From contig NZ_JAAGLY010000008.1 of NCBI RefSeq assembly GCF_010548375.1, forward strand, positions 186,001 to 250,000: DNA of 64,000 nt, in the 5' to 3' direction. Position numbers and translations under genes: made by a program. This DNA comes from Streptomyces sp. SID13726 (GTDB lineage Bacteria; Actinomycetota; Actinomycetes; Streptomycetales; Streptomycetaceae). How positions within the stretch are numbered: position 1 is the first letter of the stretch; each line of letters opens with the position of its first letter. The notes under the pieces are model-generated. The model saw only the letters and a list, made by a program, of their open reading frames with translations. It was not told where the DNA came from and did not search any database. Positions 34,751 to 43,356 of this stretch are shown here, piece by piece.

Positions 34751-35773
34751 TCAGTCTTCACAGGGCAACGTGGTCGCGTCTCTGCCGCTGCGGCGGGCGC
34801 GGGCGGCCACGATCGTTCCGATACCGCTGGCGACAAGGAGTCCTGCACCGCCGACGAGCCACGGGCTGGCATCGGCTCCAGTGTGCGCGAGGGAGCCGAC
34901 CGCGGCCTTGGAGGTGGCTGCGTCGGACGCGTCGGCCGTCGGCGAAGAGCCGGCGCCCGTGGTCGAGGAGCCCGCCGCGCTGGCCGCCGTGCCGCCACTC
35001 GCCGTGTCGCCCGGCGCGGTCGCCGTGTTGGTCGGCTTCTTGGAGGGCGTGGGGGCAGGGGTCGTGCTGCTGGTCTTCTTGGCGTTGGTGATGGTCACGG
35101 TCACCGGGTCGTCCGGCTTGGCCTTGAACTTCTTCGCGGACGGGTAGATCTCGTAGCCGGCGGGCGCCTTCACCTGCTTGACCCAGAAGGTGCTGCCGGT
35201 GCGGGAGGTGATGGGCAGTGTGCCGCTGGCCGTTCCCTCGGAGCCGGTCGTCAGCGTCAGGATGGTCGTGTCGCCGCTGCCGATGTTGACCGTGGAGCCG
35301 GCCAGCAGCTTGCCGGTCTTGTCGTCCTTGGCCTCCAGCAGAAGTGAGGCGGACTTGAACGGGTCGACGATCGTCAGCGTGGTGTCGGCACCGGGAGTGA
35401 CGATGACGTCCTGGTCGTCGACGACGTCGTGCAGCGGGCTGCCGGAAGCCGTCTGTTTGAGCCGGTAGATGCCCGGCGCGAGGTCGGAGAAGGCCAGCTT
35501 CCCCTGTGTGCCGGTCGTGCCTCGTCCGGCTTCCTGGCCGGCGGAGTCGAGCAGCAGGAACGCGGCGCCGGGGAGCACATCCCCGGCCGTGTCCTTCACG
35601 GTGATCTCGACGCCGCCCGCGTCAGGGGCCGGTGTTTGTGCGGGAGCGACGGAGGCTGAGGAGGTCGGCTCGGACGGCTGCGCCGTCGCGGACGGCGCCC
35701 AGCTGAGGGTGCCGGTTACCGCGGCGGCGACGGCAGCGGTTCGTACGGCGCCGCGGACGAAACGGGGATGCAC
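34751..35773 (-). CDS. SpaA-like surface protein with LPXTG-type sorting signal
   Basis: 340 residues: a signal peptide (RTAAVAAAVTGTLSWAPSATA), two prealbumin-like (SpaA/B) domains from about 50 to 220 (AGDVLPGAAFLLLDSAGQEA, GIYRLKQTASGSPL, FWVKQVKAPAGYEIYP), a long threonine/proline-rich stalk, and the tail LAHTGADASPWLVGGAGLLV followed by a basic end. LAHTG is the sorting motif form used by class E sortases of Streptomyces. The protein would be covalently linked to peptidoglycan. On a conjugative element it could help mating-pair contact. Confidence 0.85.
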   Translation of the reverse strand: MHPRFVRGAVRTAAVAAAVTGTLSWAPSATAQPSEPTSSASVAPAQTPAPDAGGVEITVKDTAGDVLPGAAFLLLDSAGQEAGRGTTGTQGKLAFSDLAPGIYRLKQTASGSPLHDVVDDQDVIVTPGADTTLTIVDPFKSASLLLEAKDDKTGKLLAGSTVNIGSGDTTILTLTTGSEGTASGTLPITSRTGSTFWVKQVKAPAGYEIYPSAKKFKAKPDDPVTVTITNAKKTSSTTPAPTPSKKPTNTATAPGDTASGGTAASAAGSSTTGAGSSPTADASDAATSKAAVGSLAHTGADASPWLVGGAGLLVASGIGTIVAARARRSGRDATTLPCED

Positions 35774-35809
35774 GAGAAGAGGGGCTCCTTGATCAGGGGG
35801 CGGGGAGGG

Positions 35810-36607
35810 TCATCGGGTCCGGCCGGAGGCCGGGGCGGGAGGCGGCGGGGCCGCAAGTGTGTTGCCGGGCGCCTGCCGGGCTGTCGTGGTGGTGACGTAG
35901 AGGGCGCGGCGGGTGTGGACGGGGATGTCCTGGACGGTGCGGTGCAGTGGCTCGGTGGAGATCAGCGAGGCGGTGAGGGCTGCGGCGAGCCTGGTGGGTG
36001 TCCCGAAGGAGAGGAGGGCCGTCCAGTGGGGCTCGCTGGGGAATCCGCCCCAGGTCCGCCAGGCTGGTCTGTCGGCGCCGTTGGCGTACTGGTGGCGTAC
36101 GCCGCCGAGTTCGTCCGGGGTGAGGAAAGTCTGTGTGCCGTCGGTCTTGACGTCGTGGCTCCAGCCGCGGGCGAGCAACGGTGCGTATGCCTGGTGCGGC
36201 GCCATCTCGTCCTGGAACAAGCGGTCTTGGCCGCTGTGCCGGTCTTCGAGGTAGAGGTCGAGCAGTTCGGTGTGGACGTCGTGGAGCAGTTCGACGGGGG
36301 TGGTGGCGTCAAAGGTGATCCACCAGGCTGGCGGGGTGAAGTCCGGCGGGGTGAACGGGGCTTGGTGTGCGGTGATGGTCCACGTGCCCTTGCCTCGCTT
36401 GTCGGGCTGGGGGGAGTAGGTGGTCTGCAGTCGTAGGCAGGGGCTGAGCGCGGCGGCAGTGCCGTCGTCGGTCTGGGCGAACAGCCAGCCCTCGTCGAAG
36501 GGAAAGGCCCACGCCGTGCGGGGGTCAAGGGCGCCGGGTCCGGCGAGGTGGCGGGGAAGTACCTGCACGGTTTGGGCCGGGTCGAGGTTCTCCAGGGGGT
36601 GGGTCAT
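35810..36607 (-). CDS. DUF317 domain protein
   Basis: 265 residues starting at ATG 36607 (MTHPLENLD), or at GTG 36610, behind AGGAG. It shows two DUF317-type repeats: VQVLPRHLAGPGALDPRTAW, then TITAHQAPFTPPDFTP with TPVELLHDVHTELL, and the second HSGQDR...HWTALLSFGTPTRLAAALTAS. Downstream of 36675-37196 on the same strand; the three genes 35810-38056 appear co-transcribed. The upstream in-frame extension to 36919 is low-complexity and overlaps another gene. Confidence 0.75.
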   Translation of the reverse strand: MTHPLENLDPAQTVQVLPRHLAGPGALDPRTAWAFPFDEGWLFAQTDDGTAAALSPCLRLQTTYSPQPDKRGKGTWTITAHQAPFTPPDFTPPAWWITFDATTPVELLHDVHTELLDLYLEDRHSGQDRLFQDEMAPHQAYAPLLARGWSHDVKTDGTQTFLTPDELGGVRHQYANGADRPAWRTWGGFPSEPHWTALLSFGTPTRLAAALTASLISTEPLHRTVQDIPVHTRRALYVTTTTARQAPGNTLAAPPPPAPASGRTR

Positions 36608-36674
36608 CACGGGCAGTGCTCCTGCGGGAAAGTACGGAACGCCGAATGCCGGGGCCGGTGGGTGGAGGGGCGGC

Positions 36675-37196
36675 TCAGCGGACGCGGGCGCCAACACGGG
36701 TGACAGGCGCGGCGGGAGAGGGGCGCGGGGCCCGGTCCGCGGTGCGGCTGGGCGCGGATGCGGTCCAGGCACCAGGGAACCAGACGGCGCTGTACTGCTC
36801 GATGGCATCGCGCAGGCCAGTGGTGACGGCGCCCTCCCACGGTGGCCGGCCTTGACGGTGGTACTTGCCGAACGTGCCGTACTCGCTGGCGTTGGGGCTG
36901 GTGTTGTTGGCTTCGTCACGGCGGTGAAAGGTGCCGTGGTCCACGAATGCGAGGGCCACGGCGTCGATCTCGCCGCGGTCCGGGTGGACGACCGCCAGGC
37001 GCAGCCCGCCGTAGGTGTCGGCGTAGATGGTGTGGCTGAAGTCGATCCGCAGCCGCAGGGGCGTGCCCGGAACCGGGGCAGCGTAGTAGGTGTTGCCGAC
37101 GACGGTGTGGTCGTGGAAAGGGAGGCACAGTTCGGCGAAGAACTCGGGTGCCTGCAGGGACAAGGAGTCTCCGGTCGGGTTCGGGGCCGGTGTCAA
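36675..37196 (-). CDS. Hypothetical protein (173 aa) between two DUF317 genes
   Basis: The product has a conserved-looking central part (FHDHTVVGNTYYAAPVPG, RLRIDFSHTIYADTYGGLRL, GEIDAVALAFVDHGTF) that appears beta-rich, then a helical segment and a proline-rich tail. Its start overlaps the stop of the upstream DUF317 gene by four bases, so the two are translationally coupled. Proteins of this kind accompany DUF317 genes in Streptomyces plasmids; function unknown. Confidence 0.7.
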   Translation of the reverse strand: MTPAPNPTGDSLSLQAPEFFAELCLPFHDHTVVGNTYYAAPVPGTPLRLRIDFSHTIYADTYGGLRLAVVHPDRGEIDAVALAFVDHGTFHRRDEANNTSPNASEYGTFGKYHRQGRPPWEGAVTTGLRDAIEQYSAVWFPGAWTASAPSRTADRAPRPSPAAPVTRVGARVR

Positions 37197-38056
37197 CGGC
37201 GGGGGCTGGGCAGGGCCGGGCGGCTGGTGGTGCTCCAGCGCGGGACGCTGGTCGTGGGCAGCGCGGCCGGGCGGCGGGAGGCAATGCGCTGTACGTCGAG
37301 CGGGGTCGGGGCCGGCGGGCGCGGCGGGAGGACGGGGGTGAGCTGTGCGGCTTTACGCAGCCCCGAGGGCATCGAGTCCCTCCAGCGGGGCAGGGGCGCC
37401 GGGTCGGACACGCTCCGGGTGATGGCCTTCACCAAGGGGATGGGGGTGTGGGTGGTGGCGGTGGCGTACCAGCGGGCGTAGCCGTTCTTCGGGCCGCCCC
37501 ACAGGTGCCATCGGGCCCCAAGAGTGGTGAGTTCCTTCTCGGAATCGAGGTGGCCGGTGGTGTATTCGCAGGTGGCCATCCCGTCCGGGGCCTGCAGTTC
37601 CATCACGCCCCAGCGGGGGTGCTGGAACTGCCAGCCGTTCTTGATCAGCGGGACGACGGCGTCGAAGGCGCCGAGTTCAGGGTCTTTGAGATCGGGCTCG
37701 GCGAGGTAGGCGTCGGGGCCGGCGGTGTATGCCCGGGCGAGGGCGGTGGTGAAAGCGGTGACGAACTCGGTAGGGGCCGCGTCGTTGAAGGAGACGCCCC
37801 ATACGGGCGGGCCGAAGCGGTCGCGGTAGGCGTTGATCCGCCACAGTCCGTCGTCCTCCCCCTCGGGCAGGAAGCCGAGTCGGACGCGGTGATCGGGAGA
37901 GATGGCGTAGGTGTTGTCGCAATCGTCGCTGCTGAAGTCGAAGCCGAGTGCTTGCAGCGGCTCCAGAGCGGGATCGACGGACCACGAGGTGCCGGCGAGG
38001 TAGCGAGGAAAGACGTAGACGTCGCCGTCGATCTCTTCAGTGTCGGGCACGAACAT
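37193..38056 (-). CDS. DUF317 domain protein
   Basis: 287 residues from ATG 38056 (MFVPDTEEIDGDVYVFPR). Two DUF317 units: YVFPRYLAGTSWSVDPAL, GLWRINAYRDRFGPPVWG, EFVTAFTTALARAY and the second GWQFQHPRWGVMELQAP, WHLWGGPKNGYARWYATA, TPIPLVKAITRSVSDPAPLPR. The C-terminus is proline-rich. It overlaps the next gene by four bases. It lies just after the HAD gene, with a 40-base gap, so transcription probably continues from the ATP-grasp block. Confidence 0.75.
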   Translation of the reverse strand: MFVPDTEEIDGDVYVFPRYLAGTSWSVDPALEPLQALGFDFSSDDCDNTYAISPDHRVRLGFLPEGEDDGLWRINAYRDRFGPPVWGVSFNDAAPTEFVTAFTTALARAYTAGPDAYLAEPDLKDPELGAFDAVVPLIKNGWQFQHPRWGVMELQAPDGMATCEYTTGHLDSEKELTTLGARWHLWGGPKNGYARWYATATTHTPIPLVKAITRSVSDPAPLPRWRDSMPSGLRKAAQLTPVLPPRPPAPTPLDVQRIASRRPAALPTTSVPRWSTTSRPALPSPRR

Positions 38057-38096
38057 CCTGGGGTTGAGGCTGGGTAGTGGGCGGCGCGTGCCGGGG

Positions 38097-38750
38097 TCAG
38101 AATTCGGCGCGCCCCGCGAGCGCGGGCCACAACTGCCGTTCCAGATCGGTGAGTTGGCCGGTGTAGTGGTGGGTGCGCAGGCCCAGTGCGGCGGCGGCCC
38201 GACAGTTGTCCTCGCGGTCATCGACGAACACCACCCGCCCGGGGTCGAAGATGCCGGTGGCGGCCAGGGCATGTTCGTACGCCGCCGGATCCGGCTTGCA
38301 CAGGCCCAGGCGCGCGGAATACAGAGCGTCATCCATCAGGTGGCGCCGCCAGTCGGTGGCATCCAGGACGTTGCTGAGGTGGGCCGGGGCGTTGGAGAGC
38401 AGCACCATGGGCAGCCCCGACGTGCGGGCGCGGTACAGGAGGTCGAGGACGTGGGGGTCGGTGCGGGTCCACATGGCGGTGTCGGCCGTGCGGAGTTCGC
38501 GCAGCAGGCGCGGTCCGGGGTGGGAGCCGAGCACCTTGGCCCAGTACGCGAGGTCGCTGAGCTGGCCGGCGTCGTACGGTTCGCGGGCGTTCCAGAAGGC
38601 GCGCTGGAGGGAGGCGAGGGCGGTGTCGGGCCAGCCGGCGAGCCGGGCGAGGTGCTGCCACTGACCGAGGGCCGGCTGGAAGCCGATGACGCCGTTGTAG
38701 TCGAGGATGACGGCGTCCACGCCGGTCGGGGAGACGGGGGTGCGGGTCAA
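38097..38750 (-). CDS. HAD-family hydrolase
   Basis: 217 residues starting at TTG 38750, coupled to the MFS stop (TTGA). All HAD motifs are visible: motif I VILDYNGVI with the nucleophile Asp but Asn in place of the second Asp; motif II MVLLSNAPA; motif III lysine in GLCKPDPAAYEHAL; motif IV VVFVDDREDN. The helical cap fits the HAD-IA type. The Asp to Asn change at the acid/base position is seen in other HAD-IA branches but could alter activity. Context suggests it dephosphorylates an intermediate of the ATP-grasp pathway. Confidence 0.82.
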   Translation of the reverse strand: MTRTPVSPTGVDAVILDYNGVIGFQPALGQWQHLARLAGWPDTALASLQRAFWNAREPYDAGQLSDLAYWAKVLGSHPGPRLLRELRTADTAMWTRTDPHVLDLLYRARTSGLPMVLLSNAPAHLSNVLDATDWRRHLMDDALYSARLGLCKPDPAAYEHALAATGIFDPGRVVFVDDREDNCRAAAALGLRTHHYTGQLTDLERQLWPALAGRAEF

Positions 38751-39910
38751 GGGGTGGGTTTCTCCAGGGCTTTGGGGGCGAGGGCGGCGACGGCGACGGC
38801 GAGGAGGGCGGGCAGCAGCAGCGCGTGCGGGAGGGTGATGAGGGTGGCGAGGGCGCCGATGAGGGCGGGTCCGGTGAGCAGGCCGACGTAGCCGGTGACC
38901 GCGACGGTGGCGACCGCGCCCGGTCCGCCGGTTCCGGCGGCGGTGATCAGGCTGGGGATGGTCACGGACAAGCCCAGTCCGAAGGCCGCCCAGCCGAGCA
39001 GGGCGAAGGTGATGGTGGCGCCGGCCAGACCGGCGGTGAGGCCGAGCGCGGCCAGGGCGGCGCCGGTGCGTACGACGGCGACGGCGCCGAAGCGGGCGGT
39101 GAGCCGGTCTCCGGCGAGGCGGCCGGTGGCCATGGCGGCGCTGTAGGCGGCGTAGGCCGCGGCGCTGGTCGCCGCGGTCGCGCCGAGGTCGTGCAGGTGG
39201 ACGGAGGCCCAGTCGGCGGCGGCCCCTTCACCGAGCAGGGTGGCCGCGGCGAGCGCGCCCAGCAGCCACAACCGGGGCCTCGACAAGCTCTCGCGCCGGT
39301 CCCGGACCGATGCCACAGGGTGGTGGACGGGTTCGGGTTCCGGGCTGGCGAGCGTGCGGGTGAGCCGGGTTGCTGCCGATGCCGCCGCGGCGGCGCCGGC
39401 CCCGACGGCGGCGAACAGGACGGTGTGCGAGCTGTGGGCGGTGATCGCGGCCAGGACGGCGCCGGCGAGGGCGCCGAGGCTGTATGCCGCGTGCAGTCCC
39501 GCCATGATGGGCCGGCCGTGCGCGTCCTGGCAGCGCACCGCTGCGGCATTGGCGGCGACGTCGACGACTCCGTGCGCGACGCCGAAGACGAACCCGGCGG
39601 CCAGGAGGCTCTCCAGGCTTCGGCACGCCCCGAGGACCGCGAGGCAGGCGGCAAGGCCGAGTGCCCCGAACGCCAGGAGCGCGGGGAGGCGGGCCGGGTG
39701 AGCGAGGCGTCCGCCCGTCTTCAGTCCGGCGACCATGCCGAGGGCGGCGGCCAGCAGGACCAGGGCGAGGGCGGCGGTGCTCACCTCGGCGGCCGACTGA
39801 ACGGCGGGCATGCGAGCGCCCCAGACAGCCATCACCACGCCCAGGCCGGCGAAATACCCGGTCAACAGCCGTCGGCTGTAAGCCAGTTCGGGCGCCACGG
39901 TCGGGGTCAC
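38747..39910 (-). CDS. MFS transporter (12-helix type)
   Basis: 387 residues from GTG 39910, overlapping the ATP-grasp stop by GTGA. Hydrophobic helices span the whole length (LLTGYFAGLGVVMAVWGARM, ALALVLLAAALGMVAGLKTG). The layout resembles small-molecule and sugar exporters of the major facilitator superfamily. Close coupling to the ATP-grasp ligase and HAD genes implies it exports the product or protects the host from it. Translating further upstream runs into the ATP-grasp gene in another frame and is not used. Confidence 0.85.
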   Translation of the reverse strand: MTPTVAPELAYSRRLLTGYFAGLGVVMAVWGARMPAVQSAAEVSTAALALVLLAAALGMVAGLKTGGRLAHPARLPALLAFGALGLAACLAVLGACRSLESLLAAGFVFGVAHGVVDVAANAAAVRCQDAHGRPIMAGLHAAYSLGALAGAVLAAITAHSSHTVLFAAVGAGAAAAASAATRLTRTLASPEPEPVHHPVASVRDRRESLSRPRLWLLGALAAATLLGEGAAADWASVHLHDLGATAATSAAAYAAYSAAMATGRLAGDRLTARFGAVAVVRTGAALAALGLTAGLAGATITFALLGWAAFGLGLSVTIPSLITAAGTGGPGAVATVAVTGYVGLLTGPALIGALATLITLPHALLLPALLAVAVAALAPKALEKPTP

Positions 39911-41172
39911 GCGCCGCTCTCCCCGATAGCCGGGACGGTCTGCTCGGCCGGAGTCACCTGGACGTCGAGGGCGCGGTACGCCTCCTGGGCGCGGGCCTGG
40001 ACGATGGCGGTGGTCGGCCCGGTGGTAATCAGGTAGCCAATGCGGGCGGTGAACAGGTCGCCGCCGTCCTGGGGCAGCAGCAGCTTGTCGCCGGGCTGTC
40101 GCTGGAAGCGCACGCGTTCCACTCCCCCGACGGGCTTCGTGATGCGGCGGGCGGTGAGGGTGCCGGAGTAGGCGGGGTAGAGGAAGCGGATCGCGGCGGC
40201 CTGCCGGCGGGTGGGGGTGAGGTCGGGGGTGCGTCCGCAGGCGATGTCGGCGGCGGCGCGGGCGAGGTCGACGCCGGTGGCCAGATGGACGAGGTGGCTG
40301 ATCATGTCGCCGGCGATCCGGGCGTTGACCTCGATGAGGCGGGCGCGGCCGTCGACCACGCGGAGTTCGACGTGGCTGACGCCGTCGGTTACGCCGAGGG
40401 CGTCGAGCGCGGCGAGGGCAGCCGGGGTCACGGTGGCACGGAGCGGGTCGTCCGCGTCGACCGCGTGAGCCAGCTCCTCGAAGTACGGCGCGCAGCCGAC
40501 AGTCTTGCGGGTGACGGCGACGACGGTGCTCTGCCCCCGGTAGGTGACGCACTCGACGCTCATCTCGGGCCCGTCGAGGTATTCCTCGACCAGCACCTGG
40601 GTGCTCTCCACTCCCTGACCGGCGGTCTTGGCGGCGACGGCGTACGCGGCAGGCAGTTCGCCGGCGGTGTCGACGCGGATGACGCCCATGCTCGCGGCGT
40701 GCGCGGCGGGCTTGAGGACGACGGGGAAGCCGATGCGGCGGGCGGCTACGTGTGCCTCGTGCTCGGTGCGGACGCTGACGGAGGCGGCGGAGGGCACCCC
40801 GTGGCGGGCGAAGAGGGTGCGTGAGGTGTGCTTGTTGCGGCAGCCCTGAAGTGCCTCCGGGGCGGTGGTGGGCAGGTCGAGCTGGCGGGCGAGGCGGGCG
40901 ACGGGGACGAGGTACCACTCGGTCAACGTCATCACCCCGGCCAGCCGATGCCGCTCGGCCAGCGCGCGCCCGGCTGCACTCAGCGCTGCCTGATCAGTCG
41001 GGTCGGCGACCTCGTAGTCGACGAGGAAGTCCTTCTCCCAGGTCGGCTCGGCACCGGAGATCAGGACGACGTCGTAGTGGACGGCGACGTTCTCCAGACA
41101 GGTGCCGCGGTACGCCTGGGCCTCCATGTCGGCGGCGGCCACGACCAGGACGACGGGGCGAGAGGACAACAA
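39907..41172 (-). CDS. ATP-grasp ligase (amino acid/peptide ligase type)
   Basis: 421 residues. TTG 41172 or TTG 41169 starts translation behind GGAG. The N-terminal domain (VVLVVAAADMEAQAYRG) is the Rossmann-like half; the ATP-grasp core shows KHTSRTLFARHGVPSA, FPVVLKPAAHAASMGV, VLVEEYLDGPEMSVE and the metal-binding LIEVNARIAGDMISHL. This is the arrangement of biotin-carboxylase-like ligases that form amide bonds between amino acids (BacD/DdaF type). Substrates cannot be predicted. It is flanked by two MFS transporters and a HAD hydrolase, which points to a small peptide or amino-acid conjugate pathway. Confidence 0.85.
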   Translation of the reverse strand: MLSSRPVVLVVAAADMEAQAYRGTCLENVAVHYDVVLISGAEPTWEKDFLVDYEVADPTDQAALSAAGRALAERHRLAGVMTLTEWYLVPVARLARQLDLPTTAPEALQGCRNKHTSRTLFARHGVPSAASVSVRTEHEAHVAARRIGFPVVLKPAAHAASMGVIRVDTAGELPAAYAVAAKTAGQGVESTQVLVEEYLDGPEMSVECVTYRGQSTVVAVTRKTVGCAPYFEELAHAVDADDPLRATVTPAALAALDALGVTDGVSHVELRVVDGRARLIEVNARIAGDMISHLVHLATGVDLARAAADIACGRTPDLTPTRRQAAAIRFLYPAYSGTLTARRITKPVGGVERVRFQRQPGDKLLLPQDGGDLFTARIGYLITTGPTTAIVQARAQEAYRALDVQVTPAEQTVPAIGESGA

Positions 41173-41229
41173 GGGCTCCAGACAGTGCGGTGGGGAGGGC
41201 GAGCTGAGGCAGGGAGCGGTGCACCGGGC

Positions 41230-41568
41230 TCAGAGGGTGCGGCGTCGGCGCAGCTCGAACGCGGACGCCCAGTCGGGGTGGTCCTCGATCAACTTGCGGG
41301 CGTACAGGGCGGTGAAGGAGTTGTTCAGTCCGCGCACGCCCGCGGGCAATTGCCAGCGCAGATCCTCGAAGAGCGCCTTCAGCCCGACGCGGGTGGCGCC
41401 GGCGGCGAGCCGGTCGGCCGTCAGACGCTCCAGCGCGCGGTAGACGTAGGGGTGCTCGGCGTCGAAGGCCCGGAAGCGGTCGGTCAGCGTCGGGCGGGAG
41501 CCCGCGCGCCACGGCGGTCGGAGCACCGGCAGGGCGCAGGAGGCGGTAAGGGCGTGGGACGTGGACAT
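41230..41568 (-). CDS. Hypothetical protein, 112 aa
   Basis: A small soluble protein with a conserved-looking helical core: RFRAFDAEHPYVYRALERLT, KALFEDLRWQLPAG and YARKLIEDHPDWASAFELR. Similar sequences occur in phages and mobile elements as unknown proteins. It lies between the ATP-grasp gene and the second MFS gene, 40-60 bases from each, so probably in the same transcript. A pathway role is not evident. Confidence 0.65.
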   Translation of the reverse strand: MSTSHALTASCALPVLRPPWRAGSRPTLTDRFRAFDAEHPYVYRALERLTADRLAAGATRVGLKALFEDLRWQLPAGVRGLNNSFTALYARKLIEDHPDWASAFELRRRRTL

Positions 41569-41608
41569 GGTGGCGGTCTCCGAGGGGGTCTGGAGGTGAC
41601 CGTGCGGG

Positions 41609-42844
41609 TCAGGCGAAGGAGGTGCGCAGTGCGGGGGCGGTGCGCAGCCGGGCGAAGGCGGTGAACAGGCCAGCGGCCTGCAGTGCGGCGCACAGGGTGA
41701 TCAGGTAGCCGAACTGGGCGGGCGGCACGGTGGCGACGAGGACACCGGCAAGGGGGAAGGGCAGCAGGAGGAGCAGGATGGTCAGCGACAGGGTGGCGCC
41801 GAACACGTCCGTGGGGATGAGGCGGGAGCGCACGGTGCGCAGCACGACCGTCATGCCGCCCTCACCGGCCATCAGGACGGCGATCAGGGCGAGATAGGTG
41901 CCATAGGTGTCGGCGAAGGAAATGGCCAGACACCCCAGGGCGGCGATCGTCGCGGACACGGCGCCGACGGACCAGAGACCGAATTGGTCGATCGCCCGGC
42001 GGCACACGATGATGGCGACGAGCGAGGCCACGGCGGCGACCGACCAGATCAGCCCCGCATCGGCCGTGGAGTGTCCGAGCTGTTGCACGATGATCACCGG
42101 GATGGCGGCCTGCAGGAGCCCGGTGGCCAGGTTGGACACGGTCAGCCCCGCAACCAGCCAGCCGAGGGCCGGCAGCGCCCGCAGGGTCGACCAGCCGGTG
42201 CGCAGCCCGCGTGCGGCCGGCCGCGGTGCGGCGGCCCGGTGGTCCTGGCGCGGGGCCAGCACGCTGGTGAGCAGGGAGAAGACGGCGACCACCGTCAGCA
42301 TTCCGGCCGCGCCGGTCCACTCCAGCAGCAGCCCGGCGAGCGCGGGACCGGACAGGGTGGCGACCTGGTCGATGCCGAGCAGCGCCGACTGCACCCGGTG
42401 AGCGCGGGTGCCGGCCTCACGGCCGGCCACCCCGCCTGCGGTCTCGGCCGCGATGTACGAGCATTCGCTGAGGATTCCGGTGAGCGCGGCGAGGAACATG
42501 ACGGTGACCGTCGCCCCGTATCCCGTTTCCTGTGTCGGCAGGATGAACGCGGCGGTCAAGGCGGCCAGGGCCCGGCCCGCGGAGGCCGTACGGAGTACGG
42601 CGGTGGTGCCGTGACGGTCGACGAGAGTACCGGCGACGGCGAACGTGCCCAGGCGGGGCACCCATTCCAGCACGAACGCGAGGCCGGTCAGTGCGGCGGA
42701 ATGGGTGGTGGCCAGCACCAGCAGCGGGATGCCGTAGGTGGCCATGGCGAACGCGGCGGCGTCCGTGCTGCGCGGCAGGTAGATGCCGCGCAGCAGGCTG
42801 GGGACCGGTTGGCGGGCGTGCCGCGGTCCGACCTGGGATCTCAC
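41609..42844 (-). CDS. MFS transporter
   Basis: 411 residues from GTG 42844, coupled to the upstream regulator stop by GTGA. About twelve helices are visible, including PALAGLLLEWTGAAGMLTVV and GATLSLTILLLLLPFPLAGV; the family is that of MFS multidrug/siderophore-type exporters (MFS_3-like). With the other MFS (38747-39910) the block has two transporters around one ligase, perhaps one for uptake and one for export. It is under the two winged-helix regulators directly upstream. Confidence 0.82.
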   Translation of the reverse strand: MRSQVGPRHARQPVPSLLRGIYLPRSTDAAAFAMATYGIPLLVLATTHSAALTGLAFVLEWVPRLGTFAVAGTLVDRHGTTAVLRTASAGRALAALTAAFILPTQETGYGATVTVMFLAALTGILSECSYIAAETAGGVAGREAGTRAHRVQSALLGIDQVATLSGPALAGLLLEWTGAAGMLTVVAVFSLLTSVLAPRQDHRAAAPRPAARGLRTGWSTLRALPALGWLVAGLTVSNLATGLLQAAIPVIIVQQLGHSTADAGLIWSVAAVASLVAIIVCRRAIDQFGLWSVGAVSATIAALGCLAISFADTYGTYLALIAVLMAGEGGMTVVLRTVRSRLIPTDVFGATLSLTILLLLLPFPLAGVLVATVPPAQFGYLITLCAALQAAGLFTAFARLRTAPALRTSFA

Positions 42845-43356
42845 GCAGCGCGCCCCGATTCCTGCGCTGCCTCCAAGCAGGGGGCGGTGTCCCGGCGCAG
42901 CAGGCGGGGATGGGCCGTGAGCCACGCGGACAGTGCCGCCCGCGGAGTGGGCGGTTCGGGCGTCGCGCCGGTGTAGGGCGAACCGTCGTCCTCGGCCTGG
43001 AGGGCGTGTTGGACACGGGCGACGAAATCACTTACGGGGCTGGGGAGTTGCCGGGCGCGGGCCCAGCGTGCCGCGGTGTCGTAGAACTCGGCGAGGTCCT
43101 TGCCGCTCGCGGTGAGCTGGTAGCGGACGGTGGCGTGTCCGCCGGCGTGGACGAGGCCGAGGTCGCGTGCGGTGTCGATGGCGTGGCGTAGGTGTCCGAG
43201 GGGGAGGTCACCGAGGGCGCCTTGCAGGCTGCCACGCTTCTGGCTGATGGGGCCGTTGTCGTCGATCTCGGTGACCAGGCGGATCAGGCCCGGCAGGGTC
43301 AGCGCCCGGATCGCGCGGCGTTCGCGCACGATGTGGTCCGTCGGGGAGGCGGTCAC
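42841..43356 (-). CDS. Winged-helix regulator, HxlR-related
   Basis: 171 residues from GTG 43356, coupled to the stop of the HxlR gene (GTGA). The fold is winged helix: LTLPGLIRLVTEIDDNGPIS, GALGDLPLGHLRHAIDTARD, VRYQLTASGKDLAEFYDTAARWA. The last phrase, a helix after the wing, resembles the C-terminal helix of HxlR proteins. Together with the next gene it gives a regulator pair, possibly heteromeric. It probably senses a ligand and controls the ATP-grasp block. Confidence 0.7.
   Translation of the reverse strand: MTASPTDHIVRERRAIRALTLPGLIRLVTEIDDNGPISQKRGSLQGALGDLPLGHLRHAIDTARDLGLVHAGGHATVRYQLTASGKDLAEFYDTAARWARARQLPSPVSDFVARVQHALQAEDDGSPYTGATPEPPTPRAALSAWLTAHPRLLRRDTAPCLEAAQESGRAA

Noticed and set aside
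38747..40918. A single 723-residue gene joining the MFS frame with upstream sequence
   Set aside because: The extra N-terminal 330 residues are an arginine/proline shadow of the ATP-grasp gene; the GTGA overlap at 39907-39910 gives the true start.
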